5,501 nucleotides of DNA from Bacillota bacterium (GTDB taxonomy: Bacteria; Bacillota; Bacilli; Thermoactinomycetales; DSM-44946): contig JAJYSD010000117.1 in NCBI GenBank assembly GCA_021793745.1, forward strand, positions 1 to 5,501, in the 5' to 3' direction. Position 1 is the first letter of the stretch. Each line of letters opens with the position of its first letter. The notes below the pieces were generated by a model. That model worked only from the letters and a program-made list of their open reading frames with translations, had not been told where the DNA came from and searched no databases. Positions 1 to 4,948 of this stretch are shown piece by piece. A program made the translations under genes and the position numbers.

Positions 1-1
1 C

Positions 2-1009
2 GATCTGATCTTTTTCGAGCCGGCAGCGTTAGATTATCCCCTGGGGAAGGAGCTGTACCGGCGGTATAAGGGCAGCGGGATCCCCGTGCGCATGACCACT
101 TCCCACAACCGGGTGACGGGAATCCCCGGCCGGACCAAGGCGGAGAAATACCGCTACGCCAAACGCACCCTGGTCGTCGGGGTGAGGAAGACCCTCAAGT
201 TCGATACCTCCAAACCCTCGGCAGAGTACGCCCTTCCGCTCGCAACCGGGTGCATGGGCCACTGCCACTATTGCTACCTGCAGACCACGATGGGTGACCG
301 CCCCTACATTCGCGTTTATGTCAATCTGGAGGAGATTTTTGAGGCGGCGCGCCAGTACATCCGAGAACGGGCGCCGGAGATAACCCGCTTTGAAGCGGCC
401 TGTACCTCCGATCCTGTGGGAATCGAACACATCTCCGGTTCCCTGAATCGGGCCATCGAATTTATGGGGAAGCAGGAGTTGGGGCGCCTTCGGTTTGTTA
501 CCAAATACAGCCATGTGGAGCCGCTGCTCGATGCCGACCACCGGGGCCATACCCATTTCCGCTTCAGTATCAACGCCGAACACGTCGTGAAATTCTTCGA
601 GCCGGGCACCTCCCCCGTTCATGAGCGTTTGGAGGCGGCGGGAAAGGTGGCCCGGGCCGGCTATCCGCTGGGGTTCATCATCGCTCCCCTGATGATCTTC
701 GAGGGATGGAAAGAAGGGTATGCCCGGATGCTGGAGGAGCTTCGGGATCAACTTCCCCCGGCGGTGACGGAGGGATTGACCTTTGAGCTGATCTCCCATC
801 GCTTCACCAAAGCCGCCAAGCGGGTGATTTTGGAACGCTATCCCAAAACGCGGCTGGACATGGACGAGAAAAAGCGAAAAAAGAAATGGGGGAAATACGG
901 TCGCGTAAAGTACGTGTACCCGGAAGAGGAGATGGAAGATTTGAGGACGCATCTGGAGGATTTGATCGGCCGTCTGTTTCCCTCGGCGAAGATCCTGTAT
1001 TTCACATAA
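2..1009 (+). CDS. splB: Spore photoproduct lyase, 5'-truncated by window edge
   Basis: Radical-SAM DNA repair enzyme that reverts the spore photoproduct (5-thyminyl-5,6-dihydrothymine) to two thymines during germination. The frame is open from base 2 and ends at TAA 1007-1009, giving 335 codons. From memory of the B. subtilis protein (342 aa), about 7 N-terminal residues are missing, so GTG at 86 is internal and not the start; the preceding residues (FFEPAALDYPLG) are family sequence. The radical-SAM CX3CX2C cluster motif (CMGHCHYC, bases 251-274) falls at Cys91/95/98 in B. subtilis numbering. Its last Cys is flanked by the two tyrosines (97, 99) implicated in radical transfer. The H-donor Cys141 is present (TGT at 401, in AACTSD). 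The C-terminus ...AKILYFT is family-typical. In B. subtilis the gene is forespore-expressed (sigma-G); any promoter here lies outside the window. No frameshift or lost catalytic residue is seen. Confidence 0.97.
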   Translation, partial: DLIFFEPAALDYPLGKELYRRYKGSGIPVRMTTSHNRVTGIPGRTKAEKYRYAKRTLVVGVRKTLKFDTSKPSAEYALPLATGCMGHCHYCYLQTTMGDRPYIRVYVNLEEIFEAARQYIRERAPEITRFEAACTSDPVGIEHISGSLNRAIEFMGKQELGRLRFVTKYSHVEPLLDADHRGHTHFRFSINAEHVVKFFEPGTSPVHERLEAAGKVARAGYPLGFIIAPLMIFEGWKEGYARMLEELRDQLPPAVTEGLTFELISHRFTKAAKRVILERYPKTRLDMDEKKRKKKWGKYGRVKYVYPEEEMEDLRTHLEDLIGRLFPSAKILYFT

Positions 1010-1028
1010 AACGGGGCCTGCGAAATCA

Positions 1029-1062
1029 AAAAACGTTTCCCGCGGAAGCGGGAAACGTTTTT
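1029..1062. terminator. Bidirectional rho-independent terminator between splB and tRNA-Ala
   Basis: A perfect 15-bp stem (1029-1043 with 1048-1062) encloses a GGAA loop. The GC core is CGTTTCCCGC. The outer stem is A-rich on the left and T-rich on the right, so each strand ends in a U-tract after the hairpin. It begins 20 bases after the splB stop and four bases beyond the tRNA 3' end, so it serves both convergent transcripts. Confidence 0.93.
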
Positions 1063-1065
1063 CGT

Positions 1066-1141
1066 TGGTGGAGCTGACGGGACTCGAACCCGTGGCCTCT
1101 ACACTGCCAGTGTAGCGCTCTCCCAGCTGAGCTACAGCCCC
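1066..1141 (-). tRNA. tRNA-Ala (anticodon GGC), CCA encoded
   Basis: The 76-nt cloverleaf reads on the minus strand from 1141 to 1066. The acceptor stem GGGGCTG pairs with CAGCTCC and contains the G3:U70 wobble that is the main alanine identity element. The D arm is GCTCAGCTGGGAGAGC. The anticodon stem CTACA/TGTAG carries the loop CTGGCAG, giving anticodon GGC, which reads GCC. The T arm is ACGGG-TTCGAGT-CCCGT. Discriminator A73 is followed by a genomically encoded CCA. It is a solitary tRNA gene with its own promoter (1203-1231) and shares the terminator at 1029-1062 with splB. Confidence 0.97.
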
Positions 1142-1202
1142 GTATATTGTTATGGTTCCCAATCGGATCGGAAAGATTCTTCTCCGAGCGCCGACATTTG
1201 TC

Positions 1203-1231
1203 ATTATAACGGACTCCGTCCAAAAAGTAAA
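1203..1231 (-). promoter_or_regulatory. Sigma-A-type promoter of the tRNA-Ala gene
   Basis: On the minus strand TTTACT (-35, bases 1226-1231) is followed after exactly 17 nt by a perfect TATAAT (-10, bases 1203-1208). Initiation would fall near 1196, giving a precursor leader of about 55 nt before the mature tRNA 5' end at 1141. The promoter sits in the 120-base gap after the ubiB-like stop. No convincing terminator for the ubiB-like gene is seen there, so readthrough from that gene into the tRNA is possible. Confidence 0.8.
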
Positions 1232-1261
1232 GGGTTTTTTGCTGGTTTTTCTTGGGGCGGT

Positions 1262-2935
1262 TTAAAAGCGCCCGGAACGGAAAATGGAGAAGATCAGCCA
1301 CAGGATCATCAGCAGGGCGATGGCGGATCCCATTTGGATCGCGGGGCTGTTTAGCAGCAGGTCGGGATGGTTGCTCAGGGAGAGCCCGATGATCAGTCCG
1401 GTCATGATGATGCTGAAGGCGAGGAGCAGGATGCTGAAGGTGAGCCGGTTGCTGATCCGCTCCAGCCGGTTGAGGAAGAGTTCCAGCCGGGAAACCTCCA
1501 TCTGAACGCGGAACCGGCCCCGGCGGAGATCCCGGATCAGCCCCTGCAGATCGTGGGGCAGTTCCGTCAGCATCTCACCGTAGTCGGCGACGCTTTTCCA
1601 CACGCGATCGGCTAGCCGGCGGGGACTGAACCGCTCCCGGATCAGCCGGTTTCCAAAGGGCAGGGCGATCTCCATCAGGTTGAGGTCCGGGTGGAGTCGG
1701 GCGGCGACGCCCTCCATCACCAGGATCGCCTTGCCGGCGAGGGTCAAGTTGGCGGGGATCCGGATCTGATGGCGGGAGGCTACCCGGAACAGGTCCCGGA
1801 TGGCGTCGCCGAGCCGGATCCGGGAGAGGGGGACGCCGGTATACTTATCGCGAAGGCGGTCCGTATCCAGCCACAATTGCTCCATGTCGGTATCCTCGGG
1901 AACAATTCCCATGCGGAGGAGTGTCCGGATCACCCCTTCGGTGTTTTGACGGAGCATGGCCAGAATCAAGGAGATGAAATGACTTTTGGTTTCCGGGCCG
2001 AGCCGGCCGACCAGGCCGAAGTCGATAAAGGCAAGGCTTCCGCCCGGAAGGATGAACAGGTTTCCGGGATGGGGATCGGCGTGGAAAAAGCCTTCGATCA
2101 AGATCTGGTGGAGCATCGCTTTCACGTAGCGCTCCGCCAATGCCCGGCGGTCGTGCTCCGTCTCCTCGAGCTCGTCCCCCCTCGTCATCTTGACGCCGGA
2201 GATGAATTCCATCGTCAGCACGTTTTGCCGGGTGTATTCCCAGTAGATCTTCGGGATGCGGATCGAGGGGTCATCGGTGAACTGGGTGGCGATCCGCTCG
2301 GCGTTGTGGCCTTCGTTGGTAAAATCCAATTCGGTACGCAGGGCTTCCGCCAACTCCTCCACCACCCGGCGCAGCTGGAGGCGGGCGGCCCATTTGAAGC
2401 GGTGATCGGCGATGGTAGCCAGGTCCCGGAGAATTTCCAGGTCCGCCTCGACGATCGTCTCGATGAAGGGACGCCGGACCTTCACCGCCACCGCTTCGCC
2501 GGAGGACAGCACGGCCCGGTGCACCTGGCCGATGGATGCGGCGGCCAAGGGGGTTTCATCGAAGTGGGAAAAGATCTCCTCCAGGGGGCCCAGCTCCCGC
2601 TCGATGGTTTGCCGCACCTCGGAGAAGGGAAACGGGGAGATCCGATCCTGCAGATTTTCCAGCTCGTGCAGGATGTCTTCGGAAAACAGGTCGCTCCGGG
2701 TGCTGGCGATTTGGCCCAGTTTGATGAATGTGGGACCCAAGTCTTCCAGTACCAACCGGATCCGTTCCCCGTAGGTTTTCGGATCGGGAGGTTCGCTGCC
2801 GGTCACCAGTCGTTTGGGCAGCGAGAGCATGGAACGGAGGCCCAGCTCTTCCACCACGAAGCCGAAGCCGTGGCGGGCGAGAGCGACGGCGATTTCCCGA
2901 TAGCGACCCATGTAGCGAATCCTTCTCCCGATCAT
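1262..2935 (-). CDS. UbiB/ABC1 (AarF/ADCK) family atypical kinase-like protein
   Basis: 557 aa, a typical length for bacterial UbiB proteins. Family marks in order: the KxGQ motif (K72-LG-Q75, in PTFIKLGQIASTRSDLF); the Ala-rich loop AAASIGQVH (131-139) replacing a Gly-rich P-loop; the nucleotide-binding Lys152 in VAVKVRRP; ELDF (202-205); catalytic-loop HADPHPGN (285-292); metal-binding DFG (305-307). Two hydrophobic C-terminal segments (about 498-520 and 530-552) match the usual membrane anchor. Members act as ATPases/atypical kinases supporting isoprenoid-quinone biosynthesis or lipid homeostasis; in a menaquinone-only Bacillota the exact role is unsettled, so I give no symbol. The ATG is preceded by AAGGGG (2944-2949) with 8-nt spacing. 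It lies 45 bases after the phasin-like gene, likely in one transcript. All nucleotide-binding motifs look intact. Confidence 0.93.
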   Translation of the reverse strand: MIGRRIRYMGRYREIAVALARHGFGFVVEELGLRSMLSLPKRLVTGSEPPDPKTYGERIRLVLEDLGPTFIKLGQIASTRSDLFSEDILHELENLQDRISPFPFSEVRQTIERELGPLEEIFSHFDETPLAAASIGQVHRAVLSSGEAVAVKVRRPFIETIVEADLEILRDLATIADHRFKWAARLQLRRVVEELAEALRTELDFTNEGHNAERIATQFTDDPSIRIPKIYWEYTRQNVLTMEFISGVKMTRGDELEETEHDRRALAERYVKAMLHQILIEGFFHADPHPGNLFILPGGSLAFIDFGLVGRLGPETKSHFISLILAMLRQNTEGVIRTLLRMGIVPEDTDMEQLWLDTDRLRDKYTGVPLSRIRLGDAIRDLFRVASRHQIRIPANLTLAGKAILVMEGVAARLHPDLNLMEIALPFGNRLIRERFSPRRLADRVWKSVADYGEMLTELPHDLQGLIRDLRRGRFRVQMEVSRLELFLNRLERISNRLTFSILLLAFSIIMTGLIIGLSLSNHPDLLLNSPAIQMGSAIALLMILWLIFSIFRSGRF

Positions 2936-2980
2936 GCGTCATTCCCCTTGCCGATCATTCTTCCGCTTCATCGGATGTGT

Positions 2981-3283
2981 CTACCGCTTTTCTTCCTTTT
3001 CTTCCTCCAGGCGACGAATCCGCTCCTCCAGCGCTTCCAAGTCCTTTCGGGTGGGAATATCCAGCTCCGACAGGATTTTAGACAATCGATCCCGGAGGGC
3101 CTGATCCATTTGTTCCCGCTCTTTTTCGCCCGTTTCGATCAACTGGTTGACCAGATTTCTCGACTCGGCGGCGGAAATCTTTCCTTTCTGGACCAGCTCA
3201 TCGACGGCCCTTTCCACCTGCTCCTTGCTCATCACCAGCAGCCCCAGGCCGAGGAACAGCCCTTTTTTGGCCAGCTCCTTCAC
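2981..3283 (-). CDS. Phasin-like small coiled-coil protein (PHA-granule/phasin family)
   Basis: 100 aa with a GTG start. A longer open frame reaches 3388, but only the GTG at 3281-3283 has a proper Shine-Dalgarno (AGGAGG, 7-nt spacing), and family similarity begins there (VKELAKKGLFLGLGLLVMSKEQ). The N-terminus is a short amphipathic or hydrophobic stretch (GLFLGLGLLVMS, about 8-19). It is followed by VDELVQKGKISAAESRNLV, a layout typical of the small Bacillota proteins annotated as polyhydroxyalkanoate-synthesis-regulator phasins. The C-terminal half is strongly charged and helical, ending in a coiled coil (RKDLEALEERIRRLEEEKEEKR). No PHA genes are in the window, so a PHA role is only the family label; a membrane-surface adaptor is equally possible. 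The downstream ubiB-like gene follows after 45 bases, suggesting translation from one mRNA. Confidence 0.8.
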   Translation of the reverse strand: MKELAKKGLFLGLGLLVMSKEQVERAVDELVQKGKISAAESRNLVNQLIETGEKEREQMDQALRDRLSKILSELDIPTRKDLEALEERIRRLEEEKEEKR

Positions 3284-3290
3284 GGCAATC

Positions 3291-3296
3291 CCTCCT
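3291..3296 (-). promoter_or_regulatory. Shine-Dalgarno fixing the GTG start of the phasin-like gene
   Basis: AGGAGG on the minus strand ends 7 nt before the GTG at 3283. This is the reason for rejecting the upstream in-frame start at 3388, which would add 35 residues with no family resemblance. Confidence 0.85.
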
Positions 3297-3307
3297 TTTC
3301 CTGTTTC

Positions 3308-3369
3308 CCAACCGACGAGGAAGACCTTCCAATCGGCGGCGACCCCGATGAGCTGTCGCCACCGGTTGG
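3308..3369 (-). promoter_or_regulatory. Possible structured 5' leader of the phasin-like/ubiB-like transcript
   Basis: The 62 bases ending 12 bases before the Shine-Dalgarno can fold as a three-way junction. The outer stem is 7 bp (3308-3314 with 3363-3369, CCAACCG/CGGTTGG). One inner hairpin has a 6-bp stem (3338-3343 with 3355-3360, GGCGAC/GTCGCC). A second inner hairpin has a 4-bp stem (3319-3322 with 3327-3330, GGAA/TTCC). I recognise no known riboswitch or leader family, and GC-rich DNA gives such stems by chance, so this is tentative. Confidence 0.25.
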
Positions 3370-3424
3370 TTTTAATTTCCCTGCCCAAGGGTGGGGAAAA
3401 CCGGCAATTTGCGCCACCGGCCCC

Positions 3425-3730
3425 TTACATAAAAAAGAGGTCGACAACGGCAAAGGCGATGATCAACAAGATCGTGGGAAATTCCACCCAGTAGCGGAAC
3501 AGGGTATTTTTCATCCGTTGATAAACTCGCCATTTCCGGTTGGCAATATACGTGTAAAGCAGAAAAATGCCGAAGATCGGGATGGCCAGGTTCTTATGCA
3601 GTGGCAGGCTGCTGACATCGTTCATCATAAAGTAGACAACCAGGCTCCAAAGCAGGAGTTCACTGATGATCAGATAGACGAGGGCTTTTCGATAGTCGTT
3701 GCCGAAACGCTTCTTCAGTTCGCTGAACAC
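3425..3730 (-). CDS. Small integral membrane protein, unknown function
   Basis: 101 aa, starting with GTG (3728-3730) behind a strong Shine-Dalgarno (GGAGG at 3738-3742, 7-nt spacing). A charged N-terminus (ELKKRFGNDYRK) precedes a hydrophobic helix at about 16-36. A second lies at about 48-63 and a third at about 82-100, ending at the C-terminus. The loop between helices 2 and 3 is basic (NRKWRVYQRMKN), suggesting that it faces the cytoplasm. I do not recognise a named family or any catalytic motif. It lies 141 bases upstream of the phasin-like gene in the same direction, with no strong terminator between them, so it may be the first gene of that transcript. An AT-rich stretch upstream (3751-3760) could hold a -10 box, but no matching -35 is visible. 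Confidence 0.75.
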   Translation of the reverse strand: MFSELKKRFGNDYRKALVYLIISELLLWSLVVYFMMNDVSSLPLHKNLAIPIFGIFLLYTYIANRKWRVYQRMKNTLFRYWVEFPTILLIIAFAVVDLFFM

Positions 3731-3966
3731 TTGACCACCTCCCTTTACTTTTATAATATATCAACGAAAAATTCGCAGGCTTTTCTTCGACAATTTGTCA
3801 CCGGAAAGGGAAATAAAACAGCCCAAATTCCCGGCATGATCGGCGTTGGTGGCCAAACTGCGGCCCGAAAATCGGATTTGTTTTTTTGGGATGTGTTTGT
3901 AGGGACTGCGGGGTGAACGGTTTGGATCATCATGATATCGGTACAAAGGGAAGAGGAGCAGACGGC
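3731..3966. other. Divergent intergenic region, no gene seen
   Basis: This gap separates the minus-strand membrane-protein gene from the plus-strand HTH-like gene and should hold promoters for both. Visible items are an AT-rich TATATT/TATAAA cluster near 3751-3760 (minus strand), an 11-bp near-palindrome GACAATTTGTC at 3789-3799, and a T-run at 3881-3887 after a short CCGA/TCGG stem. No complete -35/-10 pair is convincing on either strand. An in-frame extension of the downstream gene to GTG 3913 would shorten the gap. Confidence 0.5.
3953..3958 (+). promoter_or_regulatory. Shine-Dalgarno deciding the GTG start at 3967
   Basis: GAGGAG lies 8 nt before GTG 3967. The alternative in-frame starts upstream (TTG 3886, GTG 3913, TTG 3922) have weaker ribosome-binding context. 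Confidence 0.6.
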
Positions 3967-4185
3967 GTGCATCCGGCAGACCGCATCGTCGACCTGTATC
4001 GGAGCGGATGGACTCTGGTGGAGATCGCATCATCGATGGACCGGAGCGTTCGGGAAGTGATAGAGGTTCTCCGGGCGAAGGGGATTTCCCTCAAGCCGGA
4101 ACATTTGCAGGAGGCGGAGGCCCATCTGAACCGGGAAAGGGATTTGGCATTCGTCTTTCGCAGACCTCCCTCCGGCTCATCCTGA
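3967..4185 (+). CDS. Small helix-turn-helix-like protein, unknown function
   Basis: 72 aa from GTG 3967, chosen for its GAGGAG site; the frame is open further upstream, so the N-terminus could be up to 27 residues longer. Residues 4-39 read as three short helices: ADRIVDLYRSG, then TLVEIASSMD, then SVREVIEVLRAKG. This fits a resolvase- or sigma-region-4-type helix-turn-helix, with 'GWTLVEIASSMDRSVREV' as the core. The tail (KPEHLQEAEAHLNRERDLAF) is probably helical and charged and could mediate dimerisation. I recognise no named family. It is monocistronic, divergent from the membrane-protein gene, and followed after about 100 bases by a strong terminator. It might regulate neighbours, but nothing in the sequence proves DNA binding. 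Confidence 0.6.
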   Translation: MHPADRIVDLYRSGWTLVEIASSMDRSVREVIEVLRAKGISLKPEHLQEAEAHLNRERDLAFVFRRPPSGSS

Positions 4186-4197
4186 GCCTTTTCCGAA

Positions 4198-4238
4198 AAC
4201 AAGGTTTTGGGGAGGCGGGCGGGTCCGTCCCCCTTGTT
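4198..4238. repeat. Imperfect inverted repeat downstream of the HTH-like gene
   Basis: AACAAGG (4198-4204) pairs with CCTTGTT (4232-4238). A further G-run (4209-4211) can pair with CCC (4229-4231) after a TTTT bulge. The enclosed sequence is very G-rich on the plus strand. No U-tract follows on the plus strand; on the minus strand TTTT overlaps the stem end. It may stabilise the mRNA 3' end; function is unproven. Confidence 0.35.
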
Positions 4239-4285
4239 CCGTCGGGGATGAAAGGCCCGCATGCCATCGGTCTGTTACCGTTTAC

Positions 4286-4310
4286 CGGCACCCATGGGGT
4301 GCCGTTTTTT
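4286..4310 (+). terminator. Rho-independent terminator after the HTH-like gene
   Basis: A perfect 8-bp stem CGGCACCC/GGGTGCCG (4286-4293 with 4297-4304) with an ATG loop is followed directly by six T (4305-4310). It has plus-strand polarity only. It isolates the HTH-like gene from the promoter of the next operon. Confidence 0.92.
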
Positions 4311-4332
4311 GTTTGTGCCACCGGAAGCAAGG

Positions 4333-4354
4333 GGACCTTTTGAGGTCCAAAGGT
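4333..4354 (+). repeat. Two mutually exclusive small hairpins
   Basis: GGACCT (4333-4338) pairs with AGGTCC (4343-4348) around a TTTG loop. The overlapping ACCTTT (4335-4340) can instead pair with AAAGGT (4349-4354) around an 8-base loop. The element ends five bases before the TGTGA operator and lies upstream of the predicted transcription start, so a DNA-level role is more likely than an RNA switch for the downstream operon. Confidence 0.4.
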
Positions 4355-4358
4355 TTCC

Positions 4359-4374
4359 TGTGACGACAGTCACA
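4359..4374 (+). promoter_or_regulatory. Crp/Fnr-type operator (Rex possible), TGTGA-N6-TCACA
   Basis: TGTGACGACAGTCACA is a perfect inverted repeat (6-bp arms, GACA centre) matching the Crp/Fnr-superfamily consensus TGTGA-N6-TCACA, the core of Bacillus Fnr sites. Its centre (4366.5) is 41.5 bp upstream of a start at 4408, predicted from the TATAGT box at 4396-4401, which is the class II activator position. Rex operators share the same core but usually read TTGTGAA-N4-TTCACAA; here the flanking bases (C before, C/G inside) fit Rex less well. The regulator gene is not in the window. Confidence 0.65.
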
Positions 4375-4395
4375 CTTCCTCTGTTCTGCAAATTG

Positions 4396-4401
4396 TATAG
4401 T
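4396..4401 (+). promoter_or_regulatory. -10 box of the copD-like/menA-like operon promoter
   Basis: TATAGT matches TATAAT at five of six positions. At 17-nt spacing the -35 window (4373-4378, CACTTC) matches TTGACA poorly and overlaps the end of the TGTGA/TCACA site. A weak -35 replaced by an activator site is the usual architecture of a class II activator-dependent promoter. The predicted leader is about 25 nt. Confidence 0.55.
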
Positions 4402-4432
4402 GGTTTTTGAACCTTGGCAAGGGGTGAAGGGC

Positions 4433-4921
4433 ATGATTCGTCCGTTTCTACTGGGGTTGCATATCCTTTGCGCGTCGGTTTGGGTGGGCGGGGTGCTCTT
4501 CATTGGTTGGGGAGTGTACCCCGTCGCAAAAAAGATGCGGCCTTCCCGGCAACAGTCCTTTTTGTCCGCCCTCCTGAAGTGGTCCCACCTGCCCCTTACA
4601 GCGGCGGGCTCCGGAGTGATGGTGACCGGTTTTCTCCTCGGCACCGTCGCCGGACCGATCCGCCGGTGGGAGGACCTGTGGCGACTGGAATACGGCCAAC
4701 TCTGGTTGATATCCCTCATTGTTGGCCTGACGGTTTTGGCGTGGGGGGCGCTGGTCGGATACCGGACGGCGATGCGGGTATTGGGCGATGATTCCCTTTG
4801 GCAACGGGCAGAAAACGGTGATCCCCGGCCGCTGGTGAAAGCGATGAGAACCATTGTCCTCGTCGAGTCGTTGGAAGCCGCCGGCTTTGTCGGGTTGATC
4901 CTGTTAATGATGCGGTTTTGA
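4433..4921 (+). CDS. CopD/DUF2269-like four-helix membrane protein
   Basis: 162 aa from ATG 4433, behind AAGGGG (4419-4424, 8-nt spacing); an in-frame GTG at 4424 overlaps that site and is less likely. Four hydrophobic helices lie at about 5-27, 53-73, 88-110 and 141-160. Helix 1 carries the pattern LGLHILCASVWVGGVLF, the His-plus-WxGG hallmark of small membrane families around CopD, DUF2269, DUF4149 and HemJ. His10 in helix 1 and His52 at the mouth of helix 2 could be metal or heme ligands, as proposed for relatives; that is inference. A short acidic/basic loop (about 117-137) separates helices 3 and 4. The prenyltransferase gene follows after 27 bases, so the two are probably cotranscribed from the operator-controlled promoter upstream. 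The substrate is unknown; copper handling, heme binding and quinone-related roles are all possible. Confidence 0.75.
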   Translation: MIRPFLLGLHILCASVWVGGVLFIGWGVYPVAKKMRPSRQQSFLSALLKWSHLPLTAAGSGVMVTGFLLGTVAGPIRRWEDLWRLEYGQLWLISLIVGLTVLAWGALVGYRTAMRVLGDDSLWQRAENGDPRPLVKAMRTIVLVESLEAAGFVGLILLMMRF

Positions 4922-4935
4922 TCAGGCATCGGTGA

Positions 4936-4940
4936 GGAGG
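4936..4940 (+). promoter_or_regulatory. Shine-Dalgarno deciding the TTG start of the prenyltransferase
   Basis: GGAGG within GAGGAGGTGA ends 8 nt before TTG 4949. The next in-frame ATG lies far inside the conserved domain (residue 57), so TTG is the likely start. Confidence 0.8.
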
Positions 4941-4948
4941 TGAACCCG

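Noticed and set aside
29..1204. A 391-codon open frame on the minus strand opposite splB
   Set aside because: It runs through the tRNA-Ala gene and the terminator and is antisense to the clear radical-SAM enzyme; the translation resembles no protein family.
1211..1221. Short inverted repeat (GGAC-TCC-GTCC) inside the tRNA promoter spacer
   Set aside because: Four- to five-base arms are expected by chance; tRNA promoters seldom carry operators and nothing else supports regulation here.
3401..3424. Possible weak terminator after the small membrane-protein gene (CCGG...CCGG then TTTT, minus strand)
   Set aside because: The stem is only 4 bp of a self-complementary tetramer with a 12-base loop and a short T-run, so it is not a convincing terminator.
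3789..3799. GACAATTTGTC near-palindrome as an operator
   Set aside because: Five-base arms match no regulator consensus I can name and no promoter elements are placed around it; kept only as a target to test for the HTH-like protein.
3866..3887. CCGA-AAA-TCGG followed by a T-run, as a terminator on the plus strand
   Set aside because: A 4-bp stem is too short, and no plus-strand gene upstream needs terminating.
1691..3916. A very long open frame (741 codons) on the plus strand across the ubiB-like, phasin-like and membrane-protein genes
   Set aside because: It lies opposite three genes with recognisable motifs and good Shine-Dalgarno sites, crosses their intergenic gaps, and its product is a low-complexity Pro/Gln/Gly/Asp-rich string typical of an antisense frame in GC-rich DNA.
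4248..4343. A possible 31-codon ORF starting ATG 4248
   Set aside because: It reads straight through the strong terminator at 4286-4310 and has no convincing Shine-Dalgarno.
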